From Arthrobacter_H rhombi (GTDB lineage Bacteria > Actinomycetota > Actinomycetes > Actinomycetales > Micrococcaceae): 64,000 bases of DNA. Positions within the stretch are counted from its first letter, which is position 1, and the number at the start of each line of letters is the position of its first letter. Position numbers and translations under genes: made by a program. Shown in pieces: positions 1 to 8,042 of this stretch. A model generated the notes under the pieces. It made no database searches, was not told where the DNA came from, and was given only the letters and a program-made list of their open reading frames with translations. The stretch spans positions 62,001 through 126,000 of the forward strand of contig NZ_BAAAIV010000009.1 of the NCBI RefSeq assembly GCF_039526245.1, written 5' to 3'.

Positions 1-190
1 CGCCTTCGACGCCCTGGCCGCCTCGGCGACGTCCACCACGAAGAACCTGGACCGGCACTGGCGCAACGCGCGGACTGCCTCGAACCACAACCCGTACGTC
101 TTCAAGGCCCGCCTGGTGGGGGACCTGTCGGTGAACGGGACCGCGTTGCCCCGGGTCTGGGCGATCGGGGCTTCGACCGCGGCCAAGTAG
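1..190 (+). CDS. Acyl-CoA dehydrogenase-like flavoprotein, C-terminal end (partial)
   Basis: Only the last 62 residues are in the window; the frame is open from base 2 and stops with TAG at 188-190. The segment DRHWRNARTASNHNP followed by YVFKARLVGD is the C-terminal signature of the acyl-CoA dehydrogenase fold subgroup that includes DszC- and SfnB-like FMN-dependent monooxygenases, where this Arg/His-rich helix closes the flavin site. Whether this protein is a dehydrogenase or a desulfurising monooxygenase cannot be told from the fragment. It is followed after 18 bases by a convergent gene, so it ends its transcription unit here. Confidence 0.72.
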   Translation, partial: AFDALAASATSTTKNLDRHWRNARTASNHNPYVFKARLVGDLSVNGTALPRVWAIGASTAAK

Positions 191-208
191 GCGGCGGCTT
201 GGCCGCGG

Positions 209-655
209 CTAGTGGGAGCCTTGGAAGTGCGCGGCCAGGCGGTCCAACGTGCGTTCGATGTTGCCCGGTGTGCTGCGGGTGAAGCCCATCAGCCGCAGGA
301 TCCACTGGTGTTTGATGCGTGAGGCGTCCCAGGTCTCGCTGACCAGTGTCCCGCCGGGCGCTTCCGCCAGCTCATAGCGCCAGCGGTGGCCATTGAAGTG
401 GCGCCACGCGATCTGGCGGTCCTCCTCGAACTCCACGACGGTGTTCTGGATCCGGTATGGAACGCCCAGTCGCATGTCCATCCCGAACTCGGATCCCAGG
501 GCGAGCCGCTGGGGAGCCGCGTCGCGTGAGGCCTTCACGGTCCCCGATCCGTCGATGAGCGCGTGCTGTGCCGGGTCGGCCAACAGGTCGAACACCGCGG
601 CGGGCGGGGCAGCAACCAGGCGCTGGCGGGTGACGAAATACGGGGTTTGTTCCAT
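209..655 (-). CDS. SRPBCC family protein (START/polyketide cyclase-like fold)
   Basis: A 148-residue cytoplasmic protein. The N-terminal pattern TRQRLVAAPPAAVFDLLADP, the central 'GSGTVKAS' turn and the C-terminal long helix NIERTLDRLAAHF are those of the SRPBCC helix-grip fold, which binds hydrophobic ligands in a deep pocket. Length matches single-domain members (140-150 residues). No catalytic residues can be named, so the ligand and role are unknown. The ATG start at 655 is used because the family's first beta strand begins right after it. It stands alone, 53 bases downstream of the ABC-2 type permease gene, and may be read through from that gene. Confidence 0.75.
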   Translation of the reverse strand: MEQTPYFVTRQRLVAAPPAAVFDLLADPAQHALIDGSGTVKASRDAAPQRLALGSEFGMDMRLGVPYRIQNTVVEFEEDRQIAWRHFNGHRWRYELAEAPGGTLVSETWDASRIKHQWILRLMGFTRSTPGNIERTLDRLAAHFQGSH

Positions 656-708
656 GGGCCATTCCTACGCTGTGGTGGTTGCCGGATGCAACTTGGGGCG
701 TGTGATCC

Positions 709-1848
709 CTAGGCGAGGTGTTTCGCCGTCGTCCCCGCCCCGGTGGCTGCCTCACGGCCGGCGACGGCTTCTGCGTCCGCGGCCAGCGGCTTGGCGTGCC
801 TGCCGGCTTCCCCGGCGGCCACGTCGGCATCCGTGGACCCCGCGACGTGGACGACTTCCTGGTTGCGGAAATGTCCGGCGAGGGTGAAGACCACGCCCAG
901 CAGCGCCCAGCCCGCCAGCACCAGCCAGGAGAAGGTGGCGTTGGCGTCGGGGAAGTAGGAGATGTCCTTCAGCAGGCTGGTCGAGGCGCCCGGGACAAAC
1001 CATTGCCCGATGACGCCCGAGGGGCCCGGCAGGAACTGCGGCGGGACGTTGGCACCCGAAATCGGATTCGCCACCAACATGGTCAGGACCGCGCCCACCG
1101 GGATGCCCGGTGTGCCGATCAGTGCATTGAGCCCCACGATCAGCGAGCTGGTCCCCAACAGTGCCAGCCCGGAGGCCAGCACGTTGAGCAGTGCGTTGCC
1201 CTGCAGGACCCCGTACATGCCCTGCATGAACACGGTGATGACCACGCCGCCCACCAGGGCGTAGACCACCAGGGCGGTGATGCGGCGCCGGTTGCCGACG
1301 ACCACCAGGGAGACCAGGATGCCGCCGAGCATCCCGCCCATGGCCAGCGGGAACGAGGCCAGGGCGAGGCCTGACCCGTTCGCGTCGGCCTGGACCAGCG
1401 GCACGATGTCGGAGAAGGCCACCTGTGGTGTCGGCTGGTGGGCGGCCCCCGCGGCCTTCGAGAGCTGGCCCTGGAGCTGCTGGCTGACGCCCTGGAGGAT
1501 CTGCGTGATGGCGGCGCCGTTGGCTCCTCCGTCGAGGACCTCGGGCTTCGCGCCCAGGATGATGGCTCCGTAGGCGTCGCGCGTCTGGATGCGGTCCACG
1601 GCCTCATCGCGGCTGCCGACGGTGGTGATCTCGAAGACTCCGTCGGTGTTCTGCTCCAGCGCCTGGGTCACCTGCTGGACCTGGGCGTCGGGCCCGGAGA
1701 TGGCCACCGGGATGTTCTTGGGCGACGCGTTCAAGCCCGGCCAGGTGAAGGCCAGCAGGATGATCCCCACGATGGCGGCGGCGGCGAAGGCGAGCACGAA
1801 GACGCGCGGCCACTTGGTGTGGGGCGTCTGGACGCTGGTGTTGGACAT
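709..1848 (-). CDS. ABC-2 type / YhgE-Pip-like membrane protein
   Basis: A 379-residue membrane protein with one N-terminal transmembrane segment (about residues 15-36), a soluble external domain of about 120 residues (40-160), and a cluster of five or six hydrophobic helices (about 165-335), ending in an Ala-rich charged tail. This layout (TM, extracytoplasmic loop, TM block) is that of ABC-2 type permeases and of the YhgE/Pip and DUF3533 proteins, which export lipids, drugs or act as phage-infection-type membrane proteins. No ATPase lies next to it. It is transcribed divergently from a TetR regulator across a 87-base gap holding two matching operator-like sites, so drug- or lipid-inducible export is the likeliest role (inference). 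Confidence 0.68.
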   Translation of the reverse strand: MSNTSVQTPHTKWPRVFVLAFAAAAIVGIILLAFTWPGLNASPKNIPVAISGPDAQVQQVTQALEQNTDGVFEITTVGSRDEAVDRIQTRDAYGAIILGAKPEVLDGGANGAAITQILQGVSQQLQGQLSKAAGAAHQPTPQVAFSDIVPLVQADANGSGLALASFPLAMGGMLGGILVSLVVVGNRRRITALVVYALVGGVVITVFMQGMYGVLQGNALLNVLASGLALLGTSSLIVGLNALIGTPGIPVGAVLTMLVANPISGANVPPQFLPGPSGVIGQWFVPGASTSLLKDISYFPDANATFSWLVLAGWALLGVVFTLAGHFRNQEVVHVAGSTDADVAAGEAGRHAKPLAADAEAVAGREAATGAGTTAKHLA

Positions 1849-1865
1849 GAGAGGTCCTCGCTAGT

Positions 1866-1931
1866 AAAAAGAATGAACGTTCTCTATAGTGGGCGTTGAG
1901 GGAAATGCTGTCAAGAACGATCATTCTTTTT
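1866..1931. promoter_or_regulatory. Paired TetR-type operators between divergent genes
   Basis: Bases 1866-1883 and 1914-1931 form an inverted repeat of 18 bp arms with a single mismatch (17 of 18 pairs). Each arm contains its own short palindrome core: GAACGTTC at 1875-1882 on the left and GAACGATC on the right. The arms flank the start regions of the ABC-2 type gene and the TetR gene, so one dimer site could cover each promoter and allow autoregulation. The repeat is seen directly; binding by the adjacent TetR protein is inference. Confidence 0.7.
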
Positions 1932-1935
1932 CGAG

Positions 1936-2535
1936 GTGGACATGCCGAAGGTCACTGACGACTACCGCCGGGCCCGCCGACTGGAAATTAGCCAGGCGGC
2001 CCTGCGGTGCTTTGCGCGCAAGGGATTCCAGGCCACGTCCATGGCTGACATCATTGCCGAATCCGGCCTCTCCGCCGGGGCCATCTACGGGAACTTCAAG
2101 AACAAGGACGAGCTCATTGCCCGGGCCGTGCGCGAAGTGCTCGAAGACCAGCTGTCCATCATGGACCAGCTGCACGACGACGGCAGGGTGCCCCCGCCGC
2201 GGGAGATCATGACCCGTTTCATCAGCGGGGTGACCAGGGGCCTGGGGGACCTCGGGTTGATCGTCCAGATCTGGGCGGAGTCCACGACTGACCCGGGATT
2301 GCGGGTGGCTGCGGAATCGGCGGCCGTCGGGCTGCGGTCGATGTTCGAGGATTACGCGCTGGCCTGGTTGACCCGCCCGGAGGCGGAGGGTGTTCCGGAG
2401 CCCGAGGTGCGGGCCCGTCAGTATGGTTCGGTCATGCTCGGGCTGTGCCAGGGGTTCATCGTCCAGTCCACGCTGGTCGGGGATTTCGACGCCGACACCT
2501 ACCTGGCGGGGCTGGATGCCCTTCAGTTGCCGTAG
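1936..2535 (+). CDS. TetR/AcrR family transcriptional regulator
   Basis: A 199-residue repressor. Residues about 10-60 form the TetR helix-turn-helix: RRLEISQAALRCFARKGFQ, then TSMADIIAESGLSAGAIYG and NFKNKDELIARAV, which is the classic recognition helix and following helix. The rest is an all-helical ligand-binding domain with no recognisable ligand signature. The start may be GTG 1936 or ATG 1942; the right-hand operator arm ends only a few bases before, so the gene probably has a very short leader. It very likely represses itself and the divergent membrane protein gene. Confidence 0.88.
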   Translation: MDMPKVTDDYRRARRLEISQAALRCFARKGFQATSMADIIAESGLSAGAIYGNFKNKDELIARAVREVLEDQLSIMDQLHDDGRVPPPREIMTRFISGVTRGLGDLGLIVQIWAESTTDPGLRVAAESAAVGLRSMFEDYALAWLTRPEAEGVPEPEVRARQYGSVMLGLCQGFIVQSTLVGDFDADTYLAGLDALQLP

Positions 2536-2783
2536 GAGTCGTTCGCGGAGGCGTTGTCGGCCTGGTTTCCGGAGGCTTGTCCCGCCGTCGAGCTGGCGAG
2601 AACGGCGAAGCAGCAAACCCCCAGAACTGAAATGACGGGCCCGGGCGAGGTGACGTCATCACCGATGAACTCATACCCTCGCAGGGCCATTCCCTCCGGA
2701 ATCTGGAACTGAGTTTCTTGACTTGAACCCCAGTTTCATTACACACTGATGTGACACAGACCACCCTGATCAGAGGAGCGGCG

Positions 2784-4328
2784 ATGTTCGCCACCATGTC
2801 AGTTGCTGCCATCCTGGCAGAATCCGCCCACCGCTTCGCCGATCGTCCGGCAGTGACCCTGGGAGGCGAATCGGTCAGCTACGCCGATCTCTGGGACCAG
2901 ACGCGTGCCTATGCGGGGGCGCTGCGCGATGCCGGCGTGGAGCAGGGCTCGAGGGTTGCCGTGTTGATCCCGAATGTCACCGACTTTGCCCGCACCTACT
3001 ACGCGGTGCTGGCCTTGGGCGGGACGGTCGTCCCGATCCACGCGCTGCTCAAGCGCCACGAGATCGAATACATCCTGCGCGACGCCGAGGCAGGACTGCT
3101 GGTGTGCGCCGCCCCGTTGCTGGAGCAGGGTGCGCTGGCTGCCGAGGCTGCCGGGGTCGATGTCCTGACAGTGCTGGCTCCCGAGGGAGCGGAACATCCG
3201 CGGCTCGAGGACCGTGCCGCCGCCGCGGAACCGATCGACACCTACTTGCCCATGCGCCCGGATGACATCGCCACGATCCTCTACACCTCGGGCACCACCG
3301 GCAAGCCCAAGGGTGCGCTGGGTTGCCACTTTGCCCTGCTCGAGCAGGTCAACGTCCTGTTGACCAGCACCTTTGATTTCCGTGAGGGCGACCGGATCTT
3401 CGGCGGCCTTCCGCTGTTCCATACCTTCGGCCAGACCGTCGTCCTGAACGCTGGACTGCGTGCCGGAGCCGAGATCCTCCTGCTGCCCAAGTTCACGCCG
3501 ACCGCGGCCCTGGACATGGTGATCGACGAGAAGATCGAGATCTTCTGCGGGGTGCCGACCATGTACCTCGCGCTGCTGCAGGCCTTCCGCGACCGGCCGG
3601 AGAAGCCGACGGCGTTGCGCTATGCGGTCTCCGGTGGGGCTTCGCTGCCCCTGGCCGCCTTGGAAGCCTTCGAGGAGAACTTCGGCTCGACCATCTACGA
3701 GGGGTATGGCCTGACGGAGACCTCCCCGGTGGCGTCGTTCAACCACGTTGGCCGTCCGCCGGTGCCCGGCACGGTCGGGACCCCCGTCTGGGGCGTCGAC
3801 GTCGAAATCGCTCGCCCCGAGGTCTTCGACGCCATCGAACTGCTGCCGCGCGGGGAACTCGGCGAGCTCGTGGTCCGCGGACACAACCTCTTCGCCGGTT
3901 ACCTGAACCGCCCCGAGGCGACCGCCGAAGCGGTGGTCGACGGGTGGTTCCGCACAGGGGACCTGGGCACCAAGGATCAGGACGGGTACCTGCGGATCAT
4001 GGACCGCAAGAAGGACATGATCGTGCGCAACGGCTACAACGTGTACCCCCGTGAGGTCGAGGAGTACCTGATGAAGCACGCGGAGATCTCCAACGTCGCA
4101 GTCTTCGGCATCGACGATGAGATGCACGGCCAGGAAGTCGTCGCGGCAGTGACCCTCGTACCCGACAGCCAGGTCACACCGGAGGCGATTCGCGATTACG
4201 CCGCCGACGGGTTGGCAGCCTACAAGTTCCCCCGCGTGGTGCGGATCGTCAGCGAATTCCCGGTCGGACCCAGCGGAAAGATCCTCAAGCGCGAGCTGGT
4301 CGCCCACTACACGAAGGATCAGGACTGA
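2784..4328 (+). CDS. Long-chain fatty-acid/aryl CoA ligase (AMP-binding)
   Basis: A 514-residue ANL-superfamily adenylating enzyme that activates a carboxylic acid with ATP and CoA. Motifs in order: P-loop YTSGTTGKPKGA (about residues 170-181), A5 motif YEGYGLTETSP, A7 GWFRTGDLG, hinge DRKKDMIVRNGYNVYPREVE, and A10 PSGKILKREL with the catalytic lysine. The hinge ending in 'GYNVYP' is typical of fatty acyl-CoA ligases of actinobacteria. ATG 2784 is preferred over an upstream GTG at 2751 because AGAGGAG lies at 2772-2778 with proper spacing. The 3' end overlaps the convergent gene by 10 bases. Possible promoter: TTGACT at 2718. Chain length of the substrate is unknown. Confidence 0.9.
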   Translation: MFATMSVAAILAESAHRFADRPAVTLGGESVSYADLWDQTRAYAGALRDAGVEQGSRVAVLIPNVTDFARTYYAVLALGGTVVPIHALLKRHEIEYILRDAEAGLLVCAAPLLEQGALAAEAAGVDVLTVLAPEGAEHPRLEDRAAAAEPIDTYLPMRPDDIATILYTSGTTGKPKGALGCHFALLEQVNVLLTSTFDFREGDRIFGGLPLFHTFGQTVVLNAGLRAGAEILLLPKFTPTAALDMVIDEKIEIFCGVPTMYLALLQAFRDRPEKPTALRYAVSGGASLPLAALEAFEENFGSTIYEGYGLTETSPVASFNHVGRPPVPGTVGTPVWGVDVEIARPEVFDAIELLPRGELGELVVRGHNLFAGYLNRPEATAEAVVDGWFRTGDLGTKDQDGYLRIMDRKKDMIVRNGYNVYPREVEEYLMKHAEISNVAVFGIDDEMHGQEVVAAVTLVPDSQVTPEAIRDYAADGLAAYKFPRVVRIVSEFPVGPSGKILKRELVAHYTKDQD

Positions 4329-4816
4329 AGTCCCTCGGCCGGCGTTCCCGATTGGCGTCGACGGAGCCTGGCGCGTCCGAATGAACTGCCCACCACATCT
4401 ACGCAGTAGCCGAGGCCAAACACCAGCATCAAGGACGGGATGCGTCCCACCGTCAATGTACTGTGCAGGGCGGAATTCTGATCGGAGAGGATCGGAAGCA
4501 CATCGGCGACGTACCAGCCATTAACTACCTGTTGCTGCGGCGCGCCCTCCGCTGACGCGTCGTTGATGGTCTTCCGGGCATCGGCAGCTGAGACCTGGGA
4601 GACCCAGTTCTCAGCGTCCTCACCGCTGGGGGCAGCGAACCAAACGATCACTGCCGTGACTGCAACGATCAGCCACACCACGGCGCGGAAGGTGTCGGGT
4701 TCGAAGCGTGGGAGCCTTTTCGCCGCGGTACCCCGTGCGGGGACGGGAACTTGGCCGAAAGGATTTGCTGCGGACTGCGAGTGGGCAGGGGCGGGTACGG
4801 CCGGGTCGTGCGACAT
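4319..4816 (-). CDS. Small two-TM membrane protein, unknown function
   Basis: A 165-residue protein. A Pro/Ala-rich cytoplasmic head of about 50 residues is followed by a transmembrane segment (AVVWLIVAVTAVIVWFAAP), an external stretch of about 70 polar residues, and a second hydrophobic segment (SLMLVFGLGYCVDVVGSS) near the C-terminus with a basic tail (GRARLRRRQ). I do not recognise a domain. The external loop contains QVSAADARKTINDASAEG, which looks like a folded helical region. It starts at ATG 4816, 91 bases after the nitrilase-like gene ends, on the same strand, so the two may be cotranscribed. Its end overlaps the convergent CoA ligase gene. Confidence 0.6.
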   Translation of the reverse strand: MSHDPAVPAPAHSQSAANPFGQVPVPARGTAAKRLPRFEPDTFRAVVWLIVAVTAVIVWFAAPSGEDAENWVSQVSAADARKTINDASAEGAPQQQVVNGWYVADVLPILSDQNSALHSTLTVGRIPSLMLVFGLGYCVDVVGSSFGRARLRRRQSGTPAEGLQS

Positions 4817-4907
4817 GAGGGCTCCAAGGGAACGATGCGGGTGATGGCGAATCCACTGATGCGCCACCACGAGACTAGCGCCGCAGGGGGACAGAATGGC
4901 TCCGGGG

Positions 4908-5687
4908 TCAGAGCCGGCGCTGGGTGGCGACGGGGAAACTCCGGCGGGCCAGCGCCACTTGGTCCGGGTCGATGTCCACGAGGAGCAGTTCCGGGCCGGT
5001 GCCGAGGCTCCCCACCACGGAGCCGAAGGGGTCGATGACAGAGCTGTGCCCCACCGAAACCGGCGCCGCCTGGCAGCCCCCGATGGCAAAACTGCAGGTC
5101 TCGATGGCCCGGGCCGCCGTGAGCACCTCCCATTGGCGGGTCTTGCCGGGTCCGGGGACCCAGGAAGCACAGACCAGCAGGACATCGGCTCCGGCATCGG
5201 CCAGGGCACGGGAGTGCTCGGGGAAGCGCAGGTCGTAGCAGGTCTGCAGCCCGAAGCGCAGGCCGTCGAGCTCGAACACCACCGGGCTGGGAGTCGGAGC
5301 GGGCTGGATGTGATCCGATTCGGCATGGCCCTGGGCGTCGAAGAGGTGGATCTTCCGGTAGGACGCGCGGAGCTCGCCGGTGTCGGTGAAGGCGACCAAC
5401 GTGTTGAAGGCCCGGCCTGGCTGCGTGCCCGTTTCGATGACCCCGGCGACCAGGGCCACCGCATGCGCGGCGGCGATCCGCCCCAGCTCGGTGCACACCC
5501 GCCCGTCCAGGGCCTCGGCAGCCTCGACGAAGGAGGCGTCGACCGCCTTCTTCTCATACGTCGCGTACTCCGGAAGGACCAGCAGCCGGGCCCCGTCCCG
5601 CGAGGCCCGCGCCGCGAGGGCCTCGATGGAGGCCAGGTTGGCATCGACGTCGTGCCCCGAGTCCATTTGGCCGACGGCAATGCGCAT
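4908..5687 (-). CDS. Carbon-nitrogen hydrolase (nitrilase superfamily)
   Basis: A 259-residue amidohydrolase of the nitrilase fold. The Glu-Lys-Cys triad is visible: Glu in LPEYATY (about residue 40), Lys in SYRKIHLFD (about 112), and Cys in LQTCYDLRFPEH (about 149). Length and the 'YRKIHLFD' motif match branch 10 Nit1/Nit2-like omega-amidases and deaminated-glutathione amidases more than true nitrilases. It lies 39 bases downstream of an APC permease and in the same direction as a second, distinct nitrilase homologue, suggesting an uptake-and-hydrolysis operon for an amide or carbamoyl compound. The natural substrate cannot be read from sequence. Confidence 0.88.
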   Translation of the reverse strand: MRIAVGQMDSGHDVDANLASIEALAARASRDGARLLVLPEYATYEKKAVDASFVEAAEALDGRVCTELGRIAAAHAVALVAGVIETGTQPGRAFNTLVAFTDTGELRASYRKIHLFDAQGHAESDHIQPAPTPSPVVFELDGLRFGLQTCYDLRFPEHSRALADAGADVLLVCASWVPGPGKTRQWEVLTAARAIETCSFAIGGCQAAPVSVGHSSVIDPFGSVVGSLGTGPELLLVDIDPDQVALARRSFPVATQRRL

Positions 5688-5726
5688 CCTGGGTCCCTTC
5701 CTGGAGTCCTGCGGTGGTGTGGGTAT

Positions 5727-7067
5727 CTAGCCTGCCATGTCCTCGGAGGCCATCTCCGGTGGTGCCGTCCGGAATCCGTGGGTGATGAAGCCGAGCACCA
5801 CGACGCCGACGACCAACCAGATCACGCCCAGGGTCAGCGCGTGGACGTCGAGCTGGGAGAGCAGGAAGGCGCAGATCACGGCGCCGATGGAGGGGATCAC
5901 GACCCAGCTGAAGACATTCAGCCGGTACCCGGCCCGCTGGGCCCGCACATAGTGGAACACGACGGAGACGTTGACCAGGGTGAAGGCGGTGAAGGCGCCG
6001 AAGTTGATGAACGACGTCGAGGTGGCCACGTCCATGAAGATCGCGATCAACCCGACGGCACCGGCGATGACCAGGTTCACCACGGGGGTGTGGAAGCGGG
6101 CGTTGAGCCGGCCGAAGACCGCCTTGGGCAGGACCGAGTCGCGGCCCATCGCGTAGAGCAGGCGGGAGGCGCTGGCCTGGGCGGCGAGCCCCGAGGCGAA
6201 CTGCGCCACGACCAGTCCTGCCAGGAACACCGCGCCGAAGAAGGTCCCGCCGATCTGCAGGGCGATGGAGCTGGCTGCGGAGGAGGAATCGTCGAAGACG
6301 CCGCCGGGATGGACCAGCTGGGTGGTGTAGGAGACGATCACGAAGATGCCGCCACCGATCAGGGCGATGAGCATGATGGCGCGCGGCATGTTCTTGCGCG
6401 GCTCGATGGTCTCCTCGGTCAGCGTGGTCACTGCGTCGAACCCCAGGAACGAGTAGGCGGCGATCGCTGCCCCCGCGGTGATGGTGCCGAAGCTGGACGT
6501 GGGGTTGGAAAACGGTCCGGCGCTGACCAGGCCGCCGGCCCCTGCGCCGGAGGCCACATGGGAGATCGACAGGGCGACGAAGAAGACGATGACCAGCAGC
6601 TGGAAGGCCATGAGAATGTAGTTGGCCTTGTCGGCGACCTGGATGCCCAGGACGTTCAGTGCGGTGGTGATGGCGATGAACCCGATGATCCACACGGCCA
6701 TGGGGATGCCCGGGAACTGGGCGTTGAGGTAGGAGCCGCCGATCAGCCAGATCACCATGGGCAGGAACAGGTAGTCCAACAGGATCGCCCAGCCCACCAG
6801 GAACCCCGCGCGCGGGTCGATGGAGCGGCGCACATAGGTGTAGGCGGAACCGGCAACGGGGTGGGTGATGGCCATCCGCCCGTAGCTGTGGGCGGTGAAC
6901 AGCATGGCGATCATCGCCACGAGATAGGCCGCGGAGGAGGCGCCGCCGGTTTCCTCGGCGATCACCCCGAAGATGCCCAACACGATCAGTGGCGTCAGGT
7001 AGGCCAACCCGAACAGGACCAGCGAGGGCAGCTTCAGGGTGCGGGTGAGGGCCGGTGCGTTGCTCAT
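5727..7067 (-). CDS. APC superfamily amino acid/amine permease
   Basis: A 446-residue integral membrane protein with about 12 hydrophobic helices, beginning with LKLPSLVLFGLAYLTPLIVL, a helix-1 pattern of the amino acid-polyamine-organocation family, and the conserved loop FLGFDAVTTLTEETIEPRKN. Actinobacterial relatives of this type are annotated as amino acid or putrescine importers. Its start ATG (7067) overlaps the stop of the upstream nitrilase-like gene by 4 bases, with a CAGGAG ribosome site inside that gene, so the two are translationally coupled. A second nitrilase homologue follows. The context points to an amine, amide or carbamoylated amino acid as cargo (inference). Confidence 0.88.
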   Translation of the reverse strand: MSNAPALTRTLKLPSLVLFGLAYLTPLIVLGIFGVIAEETGGASSAAYLVAMIAMLFTAHSYGRMAITHPVAGSAYTYVRRSIDPRAGFLVGWAILLDYLFLPMVIWLIGGSYLNAQFPGIPMAVWIIGFIAITTALNVLGIQVADKANYILMAFQLLVIVFFVALSISHVASGAGAGGLVSAGPFSNPTSSFGTITAGAAIAAYSFLGFDAVTTLTEETIEPRKNMPRAIMLIALIGGGIFVIVSYTTQLVHPGGVFDDSSSAASSIALQIGGTFFGAVFLAGLVVAQFASGLAAQASASRLLYAMGRDSVLPKAVFGRLNARFHTPVVNLVIAGAVGLIAIFMDVATSTSFINFGAFTAFTLVNVSVVFHYVRAQRAGYRLNVFSWVVIPSIGAVICAFLLSQLDVHALTLGVIWLVVGVVVLGFITHGFRTAPPEMASEDMAG

Positions 7068-7951
7068 GCGTTGCTCCTGGGGGTTCGGTGCGTCGGGGTC
7101 CAGCTGGCGGGGTTGATGCGCCCGTCGTAGACCGGAAGGTGGATGGGCGCCTCGCCGGGCCGGAACTGCGACCACATGCGGTTCACCCCCGCCGTGCCGT
7201 TCGTGCGCACGCGGTCGATGGCGGTGAGGTCCAGCTCGACGAAGAGCAGCTCGGGGTCGGCGCCCGCCGCCTCGGCGAGCACCTCGCCCTCGGGACCCAC
7301 GATGATGCTCTGGCCCCGGCCCACGGGCCCGGCGCAGTTCACCGAGACCAGGAAGACCTGGTTCACGATGGCGTTGGCCCGCGCCAGCACCAGCTCCTGG
7401 GCGCGGTCCGCGGTGGTGGTCTTCACGACGTTGAGGATGACCTCGGCCCCCATCCAGGCCAGCTGGCGGGTGGTTTCGGGGTACCAGGCGTCGTAGCAGA
7501 TGTTCAGGCCCACGGTGGTGTTCTCCAGCTCCGCGGTGGCGAACTCCGCTCCCGGGTCGTAGGGCTCGTGGGGGCGCCACGGGAAGATCTTGCGGTACGT
7601 GCCGGCGATCCGGCCGTCGGGGGCGATGACCAGTTCGGTGTTGAACAGCTCGCCGGCCGGTCCGCGCTCGCAGACGCTGCCGGGAACCAGCCAGATGCCC
7701 AGGTCCCGGGCGATCTCCCGCAGGCCATGCACGCGCGGGCCGTCCAGCGGCTCGGCGGCGCCCTGCAGCGCCTCGGTGCGCTGCAGATCCGGGGATCCGT
7801 CCCCGAACAGATGCAGCTCGGGGAAGACCACCAGCCGCGCCGTGGGATGGGCGGCCAGGACCTCGGAGACCTCGGCCGCGAAGTCCGCGAGGGGTGTGCC
7901 GATCAGGCGGGGCGGCGCCTGGACGGCGACGAGGGGAAGTGTCGAGGGCAT
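7064..7951 (-). CDS. Carbon-nitrogen hydrolase (nitrilase superfamily)
   Basis: A 295-residue amidohydrolase with all three catalytic residues: Glu in VVFPELHLFG, Lys in TYRKIFPWRPHEPY, and Cys in NICYDAWYPETTRQLA. The extended 'FPWRPHEPYDPG' segment and the C-terminal extension that ends in WSQFRPGEAPIHLPVYDGR resemble formamidase/aliphatic-amidase-like members rather than Nit2. It is the first gene of a three-gene operon (this gene, APC permease, second C-N hydrolase) with a 4 bp overlap to the permease. A GntR/FCD regulator is divergent 91 bases away, with an inverted repeat between them. The two hydrolases of the operon are clearly different enzymes, perhaps acting in sequence. Confidence 0.88.
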   Translation of the reverse strand: MPSTLPLVAVQAPPRLIGTPLADFAAEVSEVLAAHPTARLVVFPELHLFGDGSPDLQRTEALQGAAEPLDGPRVHGLREIARDLGIWLVPGSVCERGPAGELFNTELVIAPDGRIAGTYRKIFPWRPHEPYDPGAEFATAELENTTVGLNICYDAWYPETTRQLAWMGAEVILNVVKTTTADRAQELVLARANAIVNQVFLVSVNCAGPVGRGQSIIVGPEGEVLAEAAGADPELLFVELDLTAIDRVRTNGTAGVNRMWSQFRPGEAPIHLPVYDGRINPASWTPTHRTPRSNA

Positions 7952-7969
7952 GTGCGACTCCGAACGTTG

Positions 7970-7997
7970 TTGTGACTCGGAACATAATAGATCACAA
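7970..7997. promoter_or_regulatory. Inverted repeat operator for the nitrilase/GntR divergent pair
   Basis: TTGTGA at 7970-7975 and TCACAA at 7992-7997 are exact inverted repeats with a 16-base AT-rich centre. A minus-strand -10 like element TATTAT (plus bases 7985-7990) lies inside the repeat, so a bound dimer would block the hydrolase-permease operon promoter. A second, direct repeat, GACTCCGAAC and GACTCGGAAC, overlaps the left side (7956-7982). The likely binding protein is the adjacent GntR/FCD regulator (inference). Confidence 0.5.
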
Positions 7998-8042
7998 TGA
8001 ACGAATAGAAAACATGTCCGACGACGGACCTAGGGTAAGGGG

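Noticed and set aside
2651..2658. TGACGTCA palindrome between TetR and the CoA ligase
   Set aside because: An 8 bp palindrome is expected by chance and its flanks are not symmetric.
2799..4307. A 502-codon minus-strand frame opposite the CoA ligase
   Set aside because: Long antisense frame caused by high third-position GC; no domain and no ribosome site.
4896..7130. A plus-strand open frame of 744 codons
   Set aside because: It runs antisense to the nitrilase and APC permease genes, whose motifs are unmistakable. Its composition (His, Gly, Asp, Gln rich) is what GC-rich antisense frames give. It has no homology.
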